Assembly (NCBI RefSeq): GCF_009857435.1
Contig: NZ_WWCK01000007.1
Location: forward strand, 186,001-250,000
Length of the DNA stretch: 64,000 nt
Reading direction: 5' to 3'
From: Duganella rivi
GTDB taxonomy: Bacteria > Pseudomonadota > Gammaproteobacteria > Burkholderiales > Burkholderiaceae_D
Under the pieces are notes generated by a model. That model worked only from the letters and a program-made list of their open reading frames with translations, was not told the origin of the DNA and searched no databases. Position numbers and translations under genes: made by a program. Positions within the stretch are counted from its first letter, which is position 1; each line of letters begins with the position of its first letter. Positions 8,705 through 16,942 of the stretch are shown one piece after another.

Positions 8705-8852
8705 GGGGTGACGTCTCCTTTATTTGCATGGGCCAGGTCTTGGCCTTGGGCTGGAAAAATGTACAGTGCGCACGTTAATCTTTCAACCAGAGTTTGCGTT
8801 TGCGGCCGTGTTTAGTCGAGCGCGCGCAACGCGGCTGGCGTAGAATGGACGG

Positions 8853-9116
8853 ATGCGCATTGTCCGATTCCTGCTGCTGGCACTGTTTATCCTGAGCTCC
8901 TCCGCGCAAGCGATGGCCTCGGTGCATCAGTGCTGCCCGGCGGCGGACTGCGGTATCGTCCAATGTCTCGACATGGGCTGCGCGCCAAGCGTGCCCGCCG
9001 TGGCTTTCAACCGCCCGGCGGCCGCGCAGCCGGTTGCCGTGGCGCCGGTGTACGCCGTCTACGTCACCACGCGCGAATCCGATCCCTATGAGGAAGTGTG
9101 GACGCCGCCTGATTGA
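8853..9116 (+). CDS. Small secreted Cys-containing protein, unknown function
   Basis: An 87-residue protein. Residues 1-22 are a clear signal peptide (FLLLALFILSSSAQAMA). The mature part begins with a Cys-rich segment (HQCCPAADCGIVQCLDMGC, six Cys within 19 residues) and continues into an Ala/Pro/Val-rich region and an acidic tail. It lies 47 bp upstream of another tiny secreted Cys-rich ORF on the same strand, so the two probably form a unit that ends at the terminator at 9304-9337. Family not recognised; disulfide bonding or metal binding in the periplasm are possibilities from composition alone. Confidence 0.7.
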   Translation: MRIVRFLLLALFILSSSAQAMASVHQCCPAADCGIVQCLDMGCAPSVPAVAFNRPAAAQPVAVAPVYAVYVTTRESDPYEEVWTPPD

Positions 9117-9163
9117 AGCGCTTCAGGTACCAGACTATCCCATTCACTCAATAAGGAATCATT

Positions 9164-9286
9164 ATGAAGATCACCAAATACGCAGTGGCCGTTGGCCTGC
9201 TGCTCAGTTCTGCCGCCGCATTGGCCGCTAACAGCGGCTGCTGCGGCAACGCGATTTGCTGCATCAAGATGCTGCTGTGCTGCTAA
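9164..9286 (+). CDS. Tiny secreted peptide with three Cys-Cys pairs, 40 aa
   Basis: A 40-codon ORF, ATG to TAA, with ribosome binding site AAGGAA just upstream (9152-9157). Residues 1-22 form a convincing signal peptide (KITKYAVAVGLLLSSAAALA). The predicted mature peptide is only about 18 residues (NSGCCGNAICCIKMLLCC), with three CC pairs. A strong intrinsic terminator begins 17 bp after the stop, supporting a real transcription unit. It follows another small secreted Cys-rich gene by 47 bp. I do not recognise it. It resembles a metal-binding or disulfide-rich peptide by composition only. Confidence 0.6.
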   Translation: MKITKYAVAVGLLLSSAAALAANSGCCGNAICCIKMLLCC

Positions 9287-9303
9287 TCGCCGTTGATTGA
9301 CGA

Positions 9304-9337
9304 AATGGCCCGCCGTGAACCGGTGGGCCATTTTTTT
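9304..9337 (+). terminator. Intrinsic terminator after the Cys-rich peptide genes
   Basis: An inverted repeat with 12 base pairs (AATGGCCC at 9304-9311 pairing with GGGCCATT at 9325-9332, plus four inner pairs including one G-T), a 5-nt loop, and seven T residues at 9331-9337. The next gene starts 10 bp later. Confidence 0.85.
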
Positions 9338-9346
9338 GGAGAAACC

Positions 9347-9841
9347 ATGCAAATTCGCGACGCCGTTGCCGACGACGCCAAGGCCATTGCCGCCATCTAC
9401 AACCCGTTTATCGCCAACACCACCATCAGCTTTGAAGAAGAGCCGGTCACGAACGCCGCCATGGCGCAGCGTATCGCCGATGTGCAAGCGGCCGGCTTGC
9501 CGTGGCTAGTATTGGAAGTGGACGGCAAGGTGGTCGGCTATGCCTATGCCACCAAGTGGCGCGTGCGCCATGCCTATCGTTATTCAGTGGAAAGCTCGGT
9601 CTACCTCGCGCCCGAATGCGCGGGGCAGGGCGGCGGCACCGCGTTGTACACGGCCTTGCTGGAACGGTTGAGGGCGTGCGGCTGCCACCTGGTCATCGGC
9701 GGCATCGCACTGCCGAACGACGCCAGCATCGCCCTGCACGAGAAAATGGGCTACGAAAAAGTCGCCCATTTCCGCGAAGTCGGCTTCAAATTCGGCCGCT
9801 GGCTCGATGTCGGCTACTGGCAGGTCAAGCTGCCGGCGTGA
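9347..9841 (+). CDS. GNAT-family N-acetyltransferase (phosphinothricin acetyltransferase-like)
   Basis: A 164-residue GNAT enzyme close in pattern to the phosphinothricin/methionine sulfoximine acetyltransferase branch: IRDAVADDAKAIAAIYNPF at the N-terminus, then SFEEEP, then the acetyl-CoA-binding segment YLAPECAGQGGGTALYTALL at about residue 85-104, and GGIALPNDASIALHEKMGY. Members acetylate small amines or amino acid analogues using acetyl-CoA. The ATG at 9347 has GGAG at 9338-9341 and aligns with the family; earlier in-frame starts fall within the terminator. Confidence 0.88.
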   Translation: MQIRDAVADDAKAIAAIYNPFIANTTISFEEEPVTNAAMAQRIADVQAAGLPWLVLEVDGKVVGYAYATKWRVRHAYRYSVESSVYLAPECAGQGGGTALYTALLERLRACGCHLVIGGIALPNDASIALHEKMGYEKVAHFREVGFKFGRWLDVGYWQVKLPA

Positions 9842-9845
9842 GTCT

Positions 9846-10280
9846 TCACGGCGCCAGCGTTTCCATGCGCATGACTTGCACGCCGCCGGTGGCAAGTTCA
9901 GGCAGCTTGGCGAACCATTCCTTGACATAGGGCTGGGCGTTGTGCGCCTCAAAGTCTTCGCGCGATGCAAAAATCTCGTAGAAAATAAAATGCCCAGGCG
10001 CTTCGCGGTCTTCCTGCAAAAAATAGACCAGATTCTTGGGATCGCTGCGCACGTGCGCGATCAGCGGCAAAGTAATTTTGCGCAGCGCCGCTTCCTGCCC
10101 CGGCTTGGCGCGCACTTCCGCTACGATCGAGTATGCGCCCGGTGCGATATCGGCATAACGTATGCCTTCATGGGTTTGTGCTGCGGCCGGAGAAATCGCC
10201 GCCATGTTCAATAGCGCGCTGCTTAAAATTGTTCCCAGGAATAGAGACTTGATCGTATGTTTGAGTGTGTAGCGATTCAT
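9846..10280 (-). CDS. Putative quinol monooxygenase (ABM domain), exported
   Basis: A 144-residue protein: an N-terminal signal peptide of about 35 residues (hydrophobic FLGTILSSALLNMAAI, cleavage near AAAQ) followed by one ABM (antibiotic biosynthesis monooxygenase) ferredoxin-like domain. Family patterns are VAEVRAKPGQEAALRKITLPLI, NLVYFLQEDREAPGHFIFYEIFASREDFEAH and PYVKEW. ABM proteins oxidise quinol-like compounds without cofactors, or act as dimeric ligand binders. A signal peptide is less usual in this group. It ends 4 bp past the GNAT stop on the opposite strand and is divergent from the TetR gene. Confidence 0.82.
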   Translation of the reverse strand: MNRYTLKHTIKSLFLGTILSSALLNMAAISPAAAQTHEGIRYADIAPGAYSIVAEVRAKPGQEAALRKITLPLIAHVRSDPKNLVYFLQEDREAPGHFIFYEIFASREDFEAHNAQPYVKEWFAKLPELATGGVQVMRMETLAP

Positions 10281-10424
10281 TGATGGTACTTTCGTTATCC
10301 AGTTGCTTGGAGCTTATGCCCGGCCGAAAATATAGTGCACAGGCTGCCGCGCTGATGGTTAAGAGTAGTTAAGTGTCGTAAATCCCCTGGGGCGGGAGCC
10401 GCTGCGCCGATCGCACCAGCTCGC

Positions 10425-10476
10425 TTGACGCCTCCCGCCCTTGCGTTTATATTAATGACTCACAAGTAAGTTACTT
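10425..10476 (+). promoter_or_regulatory. Sigma-70 promoter and palindromic operator for the TetR gene
   Basis: A -35 TTGACG (10425-10430) and -10 TATATT (10448-10453) with 17-bp spacing. Just after the expected start site lies a perfect palindrome AAGTAA-G-TTACTT (10464-10476). The position at the transcription start, immediately before the tetR start codon, is typical of an autorepression operator. Confidence 0.6.
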
Positions 10477-10488
10477 TCACCTACACCC

Positions 10489-11133
10489 ATGCAAGCCCCT
10501 CAAGAGACGAAGCCACGCTGGGAACGGCGCAAGGATGCGCGGCCGCAGGAATTGCTGGCGGCGGCGCTGGATCAGTTCGTCGAGCGCGGTTACGCCGCCA
10601 CCCGGCTGGAAGATGTCGCCAAGCACGCCGGCGTCTCCAAGGGCACGCTGTATTTATACTTCGATAACAAAGAAGAGCTGTTCAAGGCCGTGGTGCGCGC
10701 CAATATCGTCGCCACCATCGGCGAGGCCGAACAGGACGCCGACGCCTTTGCCGGCCCCAGCGGCGAGCTGCTGGGCACCCTGCTGATGAAATGGTGGGCC
10801 GAGATCTGCGCCACCAAGCTGGGCGGCATCACCAAGCTGATGTTGGCGGAAGGCAACAATTTCCCCGAGCTGGCGCAGTTTTACAATGAAGAAGTGGTGG
10901 CGCGCGGCAGCAACCTGTTCACCAAGGTGCTCGAGCGCGGCATCGCGCGCGGCGAATTCCGTCCGGTCGACCCAGTGGTGATGACGCAGGTGCTGATTGC
11001 TCCTGTGATCATGCTGATGATGTGGACGCACTCTTTTATGCCCACCTGCGACATGCCGCCGATTGCCCCGCAAGCGTTCATGGAGACCTTTATCAGCACC
11101 ACCTTGCGCGGCTTGCAGGCCGATCCAGCGTGA
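10489..11133 (+). CDS. TetR/AcrR-family transcriptional regulator
   Basis: A 214-residue TetR-family repressor. The N-terminal helix-turn-helix spans about residues 20-65 (LLAAALDQFVERGYAATRLE, then VAKHAGVSKGTLYLYFDNKEEL). The C-terminal ligand domain contains the TetR_C pattern of AcrR-like regulators of efflux (FMETFISTTLRGL at the end). It stands alone and does not adjoin an efflux operon; tolC lies 1.3 kb downstream beyond pcm. A palindrome at the promoter suggests autorepression. The ligand is unknown. Confidence 0.9.
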   Translation: MQAPQETKPRWERRKDARPQELLAAALDQFVERGYAATRLEDVAKHAGVSKGTLYLYFDNKEELFKAVVRANIVATIGEAEQDADAFAGPSGELLGTLLMKWWAEICATKLGGITKLMLAEGNNFPELAQFYNEEVVARGSNLFTKVLERGIARGEFRPVDPVVMTQVLIAPVIMLMMWTHSFMPTCDMPPIAPQAFMETFISTTLRGLQADPA

Positions 11134-11303
11134 TGCAGGCCGCCCTATTTTTCCGTCCAGCTTGCCATTTTGGTAGGTTCACCCCCCTTAAACTGCAACC
11201 TGTCGCAATTTCCCGCGATGACGCCGTCGAATCGTTAATATGTGCCTCGATGCCAGTTCAACGATAAAATGACGGATTATTTAATCCCGACCCGAGTCAT
11301 AAG

Positions 11304-11957
11304 ATGAATATCGAACAAGCCCGCTTCAACATGATCGAACAGCAAATCCGTCCTTGGGACGTCCTCGACGCCGAGGTTCTGGAGCTGCTGCACGTGGTCA
11401 AACGTGAAAACTTCGTGCCGGCCGCGCACAAGGCCCTGGCCTTTGCCGACATCGAAATTCCGCTGCCAGGCGGCGAAAGCATGCTGGCGCCGAAGATCGA
11501 AGCGCGCCTGCTGCAAGACCTGCAGCTGAAAAAGCACGAGACCGTGCTGCAAATCGGCGCCGGTTCCGGCTACCTGGCCGCGCTGCTGGCGCACAAGGGC
11601 CGCCAGGTGACGGCGGTGGAAGTATCGCCGGAACTGAAGGCGCTGGCCGAGAAGAACCTGGCCGACAACGGCGTCACCAATGTGACCGTTGAACTGGGCA
11701 ATGGCGCGCAAGGCTGGACCAGCGGCGCGCCGTTTGATGTGATCGTGGTATCGGGTTCGCTGCCGGTGCTGCCGGAAGCGCTGTTGCAGCAACTGAAAGT
11801 GGGCGGCCGCCTGGCGGTCATCATCGGCAACGCGCCGGCGATGAAGGCACAGCTGATCACCCGCACCGGCGAAGCCGGCTACGACACCCGCACCCTGTTC
11901 GAAACCAACGTGAAAGCGCTGGCGTCGGCAGTCGCGCCGTCGCAGTTCAAGTTTTAA
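11304..11957 (+). CDS. pcm: Protein-L-isoaspartate O-methyltransferase
   Basis: A 217-residue S-adenosylmethionine-dependent methyltransferase that repairs isoaspartyl residues in damaged proteins. It has the family N-terminus (ARFNMIEQQIRPWDVLD), motif I ETVLQIGAGSGYLAALLA at about residue 74-91 and the post-I acidic strand VTAVEVSPEL. The segment after motif I (VIVVSGSLPVLPEALLQQL) replaces the usual VTAAAPxIP, as is common in the betaproteobacterial version. The pcm-rhodanese-tolC order that follows is conserved in Burkholderiales. Confidence 0.9.
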   Translation: MNIEQARFNMIEQQIRPWDVLDAEVLELLHVVKRENFVPAAHKALAFADIEIPLPGGESMLAPKIEARLLQDLQLKKHETVLQIGAGSGYLAALLAHKGRQVTAVEVSPELKALAEKNLADNGVTNVTVELGNGAQGWTSGAPFDVIVVSGSLPVLPEALLQQLKVGGRLAVIIGNAPAMKAQLITRTGEAGYDTRTLFETNVKALASAVAPSQFKF

Positions 11958-11974
11958 GTCAGACGGAGCACACC

Positions 11975-12298
11975 ATGCAGCAGATTACTGCGCTGGAGCT
12001 GGCCGACTGGCTGGCAGACGACGCACGCCCAAGCCCGATGTTGTTGGACGTGCGTGAAAACTGGGAATTTGAAACCTGCCGCATCGACGGCTCGGTGCAG
12101 ATCCCGATGAATACCATCCCGGCGCGCATCGACGATCTCGATGAGGATGCAGCAATTGTCTGCATCTGCCATCACGGTGCGCGCAGTATGCAGGTGGCCG
12201 CCTTCCTGGAGCGTAACGGCTTCGGCAAGATGATCAACCTGACCGGCGGCATCCACGCCTGGGCGCTGCAAGTCGATAGCACGATGGCCAAGTATTAA
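11975..12298 (+). CDS. Rhodanese-like domain sulfurtransferase
   Basis: A single rhodanese domain of 107 residues. The active-site loop is CHHGARS with catalytic Cys65, and the CH2-type motif LLDVRENWEFETCRIDGSV precedes it. Such single-domain proteins carry a persulfide sulfur for transfer to acceptors; the acceptor here is unknown. It starts 17 bp after the pcm stop and is followed by tolC, the usual order in Burkholderiales. A GC-rich hairpin (12304-12324) without a T run lies just after the stop. Confidence 0.9.
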   Translation: MQQITALELADWLADDARPSPMLLDVRENWEFETCRIDGSVQIPMNTIPARIDDLDEDAAIVCICHHGARSMQVAAFLERNGFGKMINLTGGIHAWALQVDSTMAKY

Positions 12299-12396
12299 CC
12301 GGCCCGCGCCGTCGGTCGGCGCGGTGGGCAGGTGCGGTGCAGCTAGCAGTGTTTTTGATTTGTTCAACTTTTTTGATGACTCCAACGGAGATTGCA

Positions 12397-13719
12397 ATGC
12401 AGAGACCCCTTATCGCCGTGCTGATCACCAGCGCCTTCTTGACGCTCAACGCACAGGCGGCCGACCTGCTCCAGGTGTACCAGCAAGCACTGGCCAACGA
12501 TGCGACCTACGCCAGCGCCCGCTCTTCGCTTGCGGCCGGCCAGGAACGCATCACCCAGGGGCGCTCGGGCCTGCTGCCGACGGTGGCGGCCAGCGGCAGC
12601 AATACCCGCAACACCGGCGACGCCACCTCGGCCGAATTCTTGACCGGTAATATGATCAAGAACGATACCGAGTACCACACCAACACCTACAACGTGACGC
12701 TGTCGCAGCCGCTGTTCAACTGGGGCGCGTGGGAAACCTATCAGCAAAGCAAGCTGGCGCAAGCCACGGCCGAAGCCACTTTCTCGCAGGCCAAGCAAGA
12801 TCTGATCGTGCGCGTGGCGCAGGCTTACTTTGACGTGCTGACCGCGCAAGACAACCTGACCTCGACGCAGGCGCAGAAAGTGGCCACCACCGAACAGCTG
12901 GCCTCGGCCAAGCGCAACTTCGAGGTCGGCACCCAGACCATCACCGATACCCACGAGGCGCAAGCGGCCTACGACCTGGTGGTGGCGCAGGAATTTGCCG
13001 CCATCAACGACCTGGACAACAAGCGCACCGCGTTGCAAGTGATCATCGGCCAGGTGCCGGGCGGCCTGGCGCCGCTGCGCACCGGCGTGACCATTGCGCC
13101 GCCGTCGCCGGCCGCGGTGGAACCGTGGGTCAGCTCGGCCGAGAGCCAGAACTACTCGGTGGTGGCTGCCGGCCTGAACGTGGAAATCGCCAAGCGCGAG
13201 ATCTCGCGCAACCGCGCCAACCACCTGCCGACCGCCAACCTGATCGCCAGCACCTCGCATCAGCGCCAGACCGGCGGCGGCAGCACCGTCAACAACAACG
13301 CCATCGGCGTCAGCTGGAACATCCCGATCTTCAACGGCTTTGCCGTGACCAGCAAGGTGCGCGAGACCATCGCCCTGGAAGACAAGGCCCGCAACGATCT
13401 GGAAGCGACCAAGCGCGCCGCCTCGCAGACCGCGCGCCAAGCCTACCTCGGCATGACCAGCGGCCTGGCGCAAGTGAAGGCGCTGGAAGCGGCCGAAGTG
13501 TCGAGCAAGTCCTCGCTCGATTCGAACAAGCTGGGCTACCAGGTCGGCGTGCGCATCAACATCGACGTGCTGAATGCGCAAAAGCTGCTGTACTCGACCC
13601 AGAAGGATTTGTCGAAAGCGCGCTACGACACCATCATGAACGGCCTGCGCCTGAAATCGGCGGCTGGCTCGCTCAAGGAAGAGGATCTGGCGCCGATCAA
13701 CGCGCTGCTGGCCCACTAA
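12397..13719 (+). CDS. tolC: TolC-family outer membrane channel protein
   Basis: A 440-residue outer membrane efflux protein. It has a signal peptide (residues 1-22, LIAVLITSAFLTLNAQA) followed by two repeats of the outer-membrane-factor helix/strand unit. The first contains DLLQVYQQALANDATYASARSS and NVTLSQPLFNWGAW; the second SWNIPIFNGFAVTSKV and AYLGMTSGLAQVKALE. It forms a trimeric channel for type I secretion and RND/MFS efflux pumps. The ATG at 12397 is preceded by GGAG and followed directly by the signal peptide; the longer open frame upstream overlaps intergenic sequence. It has its own intrinsic terminator. Confidence 0.93.
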   Translation: MQRPLIAVLITSAFLTLNAQAADLLQVYQQALANDATYASARSSLAAGQERITQGRSGLLPTVAASGSNTRNTGDATSAEFLTGNMIKNDTEYHTNTYNVTLSQPLFNWGAWETYQQSKLAQATAEATFSQAKQDLIVRVAQAYFDVLTAQDNLTSTQAQKVATTEQLASAKRNFEVGTQTITDTHEAQAAYDLVVAQEFAAINDLDNKRTALQVIIGQVPGGLAPLRTGVTIAPPSPAAVEPWVSSAESQNYSVVAAGLNVEIAKREISRNRANHLPTANLIASTSHQRQTGGGSTVNNNAIGVSWNIPIFNGFAVTSKVRETIALEDKARNDLEATKRAASQTARQAYLGMTSGLAQVKALEAAEVSSKSSLDSNKLGYQVGVRINIDVLNAQKLLYSTQKDLSKARYDTIMNGLRLKSAAGSLKEEDLAPINALLAH

Positions 13720-13740
13720 GCTAACCCCAGTTCTCCCAGA

Positions 13741-13768
13741 TGCCGGCCTTGCGCCGGCATTTTTTTTT
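13741..13768 (+). terminator. Intrinsic terminator after tolC
   Basis: TGCCGGC (13741-13747) pairs with GCCGGCA (13753-13759) around a 5-nt loop and is followed by a run of nine T residues. Confidence 0.9.
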
Positions 13769-13878
13769 CCTGATTATTAGTTAAAACTGCATAGTCATAG
13801 CAAATTTAATGGCTTTATTCCATCGATGCGCAGGCGGATACTACATTCATCGCAACCCAACATCGAAGGAGCAAGACC

Positions 13879-14613
13879 ATGAAACAAGTAGCCATCATCA
13901 CCGGCGCATCGCGCGGCATCGGCGCCGCCATCGCCCAACGCCTGGCCAAGGACGGCTTTGCCGTGGTGGTCAATTACGCCGGCAACGTTGCCGAGGCCGA
14001 TAAAGTGGTTGGCGCCGTCCGCGCGGATGGCGGCACCGCCATCGCCGTGCAAGCCGATGTCGCCAGCGCGGCCGACGTGCGCGCGCTGTTCGAGCGCACC
14101 ATCGCCGAGCTGGGCCGGGTGGACGTGCTGGTCAACAACGCCGGCATCATGCCGCCCAACCTGCCGCAACTGGCCGCTACCGATGACGATATCTTTGACC
14201 GTCTGGTGGCCGTCAACCTCAAGGGCAGCTTCAACACCATGCGCGAGGCTGCGGCCAAGCTGGAGCAGGGCGGCCGCATCATCAACTTCTCGTCCAGCCT
14301 GGTAGGTACGCTGTTGCCGGGCTACTCGGCCTACGTGGCCACCAAAGCCGGCGTGGAAGCCATGACTTCGATCCTCGCCAAGGAACTGCGCGGCAAAAAC
14401 ATCACCGTCAACGCCGTTGCACCGGGCCCGACCGCCACCGCCTTGTTCCTCGACGGGAAAACGCCGGAGCTGATCGAGCGCCTCGCCAAAATGACGCCGC
14501 TGGAACGCCTCGGCCAGCCGGACGATATCGCCAGCGCCGTGTCCTTCCTCGCTGGCCCGGACGGTAGCTGGATCAACGGTCAAACGCTGCGCGCCAACGG
14601 CGGCATGGTTTAA
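13879..14613 (+). CDS. SDR-family oxidoreductase (3-oxoacyl-ACP reductase-like)
   Basis: A 244-residue classical short-chain dehydrogenase. The NAD(P) motif is TGASRGIG near residue 9-16, the stabilising NNAG is at about 91-94, the catalytic Ser is in INFSSSLVG and Y-x-x-x-K appears as YVATKAG. Classical SDRs of this type reduce ketones using NADPH; the substrate is not assignable. It is followed 12 bp later by a second SDR gene with its own GGAG ribosome binding site, so the pair is probably cotranscribed. Confidence 0.88.
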   Translation: MKQVAIITGASRGIGAAIAQRLAKDGFAVVVNYAGNVAEADKVVGAVRADGGTAIAVQADVASAADVRALFERTIAELGRVDVLVNNAGIMPPNLPQLAATDDDIFDRLVAVNLKGSFNTMREAAAKLEQGGRIINFSSSLVGTLLPGYSAYVATKAGVEAMTSILAKELRGKNITVNAVAPGPTATALFLDGKTPELIERLAKMTPLERLGQPDDIASAVSFLAGPDGSWINGQTLRANGGMV

Positions 14614-14625
14614 GGAGAACCCATC

Positions 14626-15528
14626 ATGAGCAAATCTATCGTTTTGGTGACCGGCGCCGGCACCGGTATCGGCCACCTGTCGGTCAAAGCGCTGGCGCTG
14701 GCTGGCCACACCGTGTACGCCTCGATGCGCGACATCGACGGCCGCAACGCCGCCAAAGTACGCGAACTGCGCGACTGGGCTTTCGCCAACGGCGCCGATG
14801 TGCGTGCAGTGGAATTGGATGTGCTGTCGCAGGCCTCGGCTGACGCGGCGGTCGCCACCATCGTGGCCGAGCGCGGCCGGCTGGACGTGGTGGTGCACAA
14901 CGCCGGCCACCTCGTGATCGGCCCAACCGAGGCCTACACGCCGGAAGAAATCAGCAAGGTGTTCGACACCAACTTCCTTGGCACCCAGCGCGTCAACAAG
15001 GCGGTGCTGCCGGTGATGCGCGGGCAGCGGCAGGGGCTGGTGCTGTGGGTCAGCAGTTCGACCACGCGCGGCGGCTTCCCTCCTTTCCTCGGCCCGTACG
15101 CGGCGGCCAAGGCGGCGATGGATTCGATCGCCGTGACCATGGCTTACGAACTGGCGCGCTTCAACATCGAGACTTCGATTGTGGTGCCTGGCGCGTTCAC
15201 GGCGGGCACCGACCACTTTGCCAACGCCGGCAAGCCGGCCGACGCAGCCACCAGCGCTGCCTACGCCGCCTACGACGGCTTAATGGATCAAGTCGGTGCG
15301 CGCCTGACTGAGCTGATGCCGCCCGAAGCCGATCCGGCAGCGGTGGCGGCCGACATCGCCCGCATCGTCGGCCTGCCGCACGGCACGCGGCCGTTCCGTT
15401 CGATCACCGACTTCGTCGACGACGGCGTCACGGCGGTGACCGAAGTGGCCGAGCGGGTGCGCGTGGAGTTTGCCGAGCGCATCGGCATCGCTGACCTGCT
15501 GCGTCCGTCCGGCGCGCGCGTGGACTAA
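14626..15528 (+). CDS. SDR-family oxidoreductase, longer form
   Basis: A 300-residue short-chain dehydrogenase. The cofactor motif is TGAGTGIGH near residue 9-17, HNAG replaces NNAG (VVVHNAGHL), the catalytic Ser is in WVSSSTTRG, and the Tyr/Lys pair is in PYAAAKAAMD. It is longer than classical SDRs because of an extended C-terminal substrate region (residues about 195-300). Cotranscription with the SDR at 13879 is likely from the 12-bp spacing. Function is unknown beyond oxidoreductase. Confidence 0.87.
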   Translation: MSKSIVLVTGAGTGIGHLSVKALALAGHTVYASMRDIDGRNAAKVRELRDWAFANGADVRAVELDVLSQASADAAVATIVAERGRLDVVVHNAGHLVIGPTEAYTPEEISKVFDTNFLGTQRVNKAVLPVMRGQRQGLVLWVSSSTTRGGFPPFLGPYAAAKAAMDSIAVTMAYELARFNIETSIVVPGAFTAGTDHFANAGKPADAATSAAYAAYDGLMDQVGARLTELMPPEADPAAVAADIARIVGLPHGTRPFRSITDFVDDGVTAVTEVAERVRVEFAERIGIADLLRPSGARVD

Positions 15529-15579
15529 ATTGCGCGGAGGAGGTAGTATCCGGCCCTGTTATCAAATCACTAAAGCCGC

Positions 15580-16527
15580 ATGACTACCTCCGACCGCCTG
15601 AGCAACAAGCAACTCCTCGTACTGATCGCCAGCTTCGCTGCGCTGGCGCTGCTGGTGATGATGTGGCGCTGGGGCGGCACGGTGGAAGATTCGCTGGCCT
15701 ACTTCAACACCGCGCGCTACCTGCGCGGTGAAATTCCCGCCACTGAGTTGCGCGCGCCGTTCCCGTATCGCCTGCTGGCCCCGGCGCTGGCCGCCGCCAT
15801 TCCCGGCGACACCCGCCAAAGCTTCGCCCTGCTGAATTGGCTGTGCACCAGCGCCACTGCTGTGATGATGGTGCTGGCCTTGCTGCGCATAGGCGCGGGC
15901 CGCAAGGCCGCCGTGATTGCCGGCCTGATGATGATCTTGTCGGTGCCCACCTTCTGGTACGCGCCTTACCTGCTGACCGATCCCGGCTCGATCTGCGCCC
16001 GCACTGCCTTCGTGCTGGCGGTCTTGAGCGGCCAGCCTTGGCTGGCCGCGCTGGCCGGCGTGCTTGGTTCCGCCGTGCGCGAAGAAAATATCCTGCTGCT
16101 GGTGTGGCTGCTGGCCATGCGCCGCATCGCTATCGTGCCGGGACTAGTCGCGCTGGCGGCGGCCGGTGCATGGATGGTGGCGGTGCGCTGGTGGCTGATT
16201 CCCGGCTTGCCGAGCTATGTGTGGGCGCCAAGCATCCACACCGTGCTCACCGCGCTGCAAGACGTGCGTTCGCTGGCCTCGCTGGTGACGGCCATCGGCG
16301 TGGTGCTGCCGCTGGCGCTGCTGGGCATGCGCATGCGCGCGTCGGCATCTGCGCCGGCCTTGGCGGCCCTGCGTCCATTGAAATCACTGCTGGTATTGAT
16401 GATGTTGCCGCCGCTGTACGCAGCGCTGTGCGTGCGTATTGACGGCCGCGCGATCTGGGGCTTGTACCCGATGCTGGTGCCGTTTGCGGCGCTGTACTGC
16501 GCGGCGCGCTGGGAGCGCCGCGCCTAG
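15580..16527 (+). CDS. Integral membrane protein, unknown function
   Basis: A 315-residue hydrophobic protein with about eight predicted membrane helices (for example LVLIASFAALALLVMMW near residue 10-27 and VVLPLALLGMRM near 245). The RAPFPYRLLAPALAAAIPG loop after the first helix and the periplasmic-loop layout resemble polyprenyl-linked glycosyltransferase-like membrane proteins, but I see no diagnostic catalytic motif. It stands alone between the SDR pair and the minus-strand gloA gene, which it meets tail to tail with 4 bp between the stops. Confidence 0.75.
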   Translation: MTTSDRLSNKQLLVLIASFAALALLVMMWRWGGTVEDSLAYFNTARYLRGEIPATELRAPFPYRLLAPALAAAIPGDTRQSFALLNWLCTSATAVMMVLALLRIGAGRKAAVIAGLMMILSVPTFWYAPYLLTDPGSICARTAFVLAVLSGQPWLAALAGVLGSAVREENILLLVWLLAMRRIAIVPGLVALAAAGAWMVAVRWWLIPGLPSYVWAPSIHTVLTALQDVRSLASLVTAIGVVLPLALLGMRMRASASAPALAALRPLKSLLVLMMLPPLYAALCVRIDGRAIWGLYPMLVPFAALYCAARWERRA

Positions 16528-16531
16528 GTGC

Positions 16532-16939
16532 TTACAGGCCGGCGCCTTGGCCGTCGAAGCTACGTTCGATCAATTCGATCTTGTAGCCGTCCGGGTCGGT
16601 CACGAAAGCGATCACGGTGCTGCCGCCCTTGACCGGGCCCGGTTCGCGCGTGACGTTGCCGCCGTTGGCTTTCACCGCGGCGGCGGTGCTGTAGATGTCT
16701 TCCGCCGAAATGGCGATGTGGCCGTAGGCCGTGCCCATATCGTAGCTGGTGGTGCCGTAGTTGTAGGTCAGCTCCAGTTCAGCGTGGTCCGGGTTGGAGC
16801 CGTAGCCGAGGAAGGCCAGCGTGTACTGGTACTCCGGGTTGTCGCTGGTGCGCAGCAGTTTCATGCCCAGCACCTTGGTGTAGAAATCGATAGAACGTTG
16901 CAGGTCGCCGACTCGCAGCATGGTGTGCAGAATGCGCAT
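16532..16939 (-). CDS. gloA: Lactoylglutathione lyase (glyoxalase I)
   Basis: A 135-residue glyoxalase I, which converts the methylglyoxal-glutathione hemithioacetal to S-lactoylglutathione. All four metal ligands of the Escherichia coli enzyme are at the same positions here: His5, Glu56, His74 and Glu122. The start MRILHTMLRVGDLQRSIDFY is canonical. The ribosome binding site AAGGA lies six bases before the ATG, inside a perfect 11-bp inverted repeat (16943-16977), so its translation may be structure-controlled. It follows the sorbosone dehydrogenase-like gene on the same strand with 40 bp between them. Confidence 0.95.
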   Translation of the reverse strand: MRILHTMLRVGDLQRSIDFYTKVLGMKLLRTSDNPEYQYTLAFLGYGSNPDHAELELTYNYGTTSYDMGTAYGHIAISAEDIYSTAAAVKANGGNVTREPGPVKGGSTVIAFVTDPDGYKIELIERSFDGQGAGL

Positions 16940-16942
16940 GGT

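Noticed and set aside
8751..8766. LexA-like sequence CTGG-N8-ACAG upstream of the GH97 gene
   Set aside because: One base off the essential CTGT, not a full dyad, and there is no DNA damage gene nearby.
10390..10440. 9-bp inverted repeat GGGCGGGAG / CTCCCGCCC before tetR
   Set aside because: The loop is over 30 nt and there is no T run; part of it overlaps the promoter spacer. Possibly chance in GC-rich DNA.
12304..12324. GC-rich hairpin after the rhodanese gene as a terminator
   Set aside because: The 8-bp stem is perfect but has no T run, so termination before tolC is not supported.
13795..15216. 473-codon minus-strand frame across both SDR genes
   Set aside because: It spans two clear SDR genes and their ribosome binding sites; the translation has no recognisable fold.
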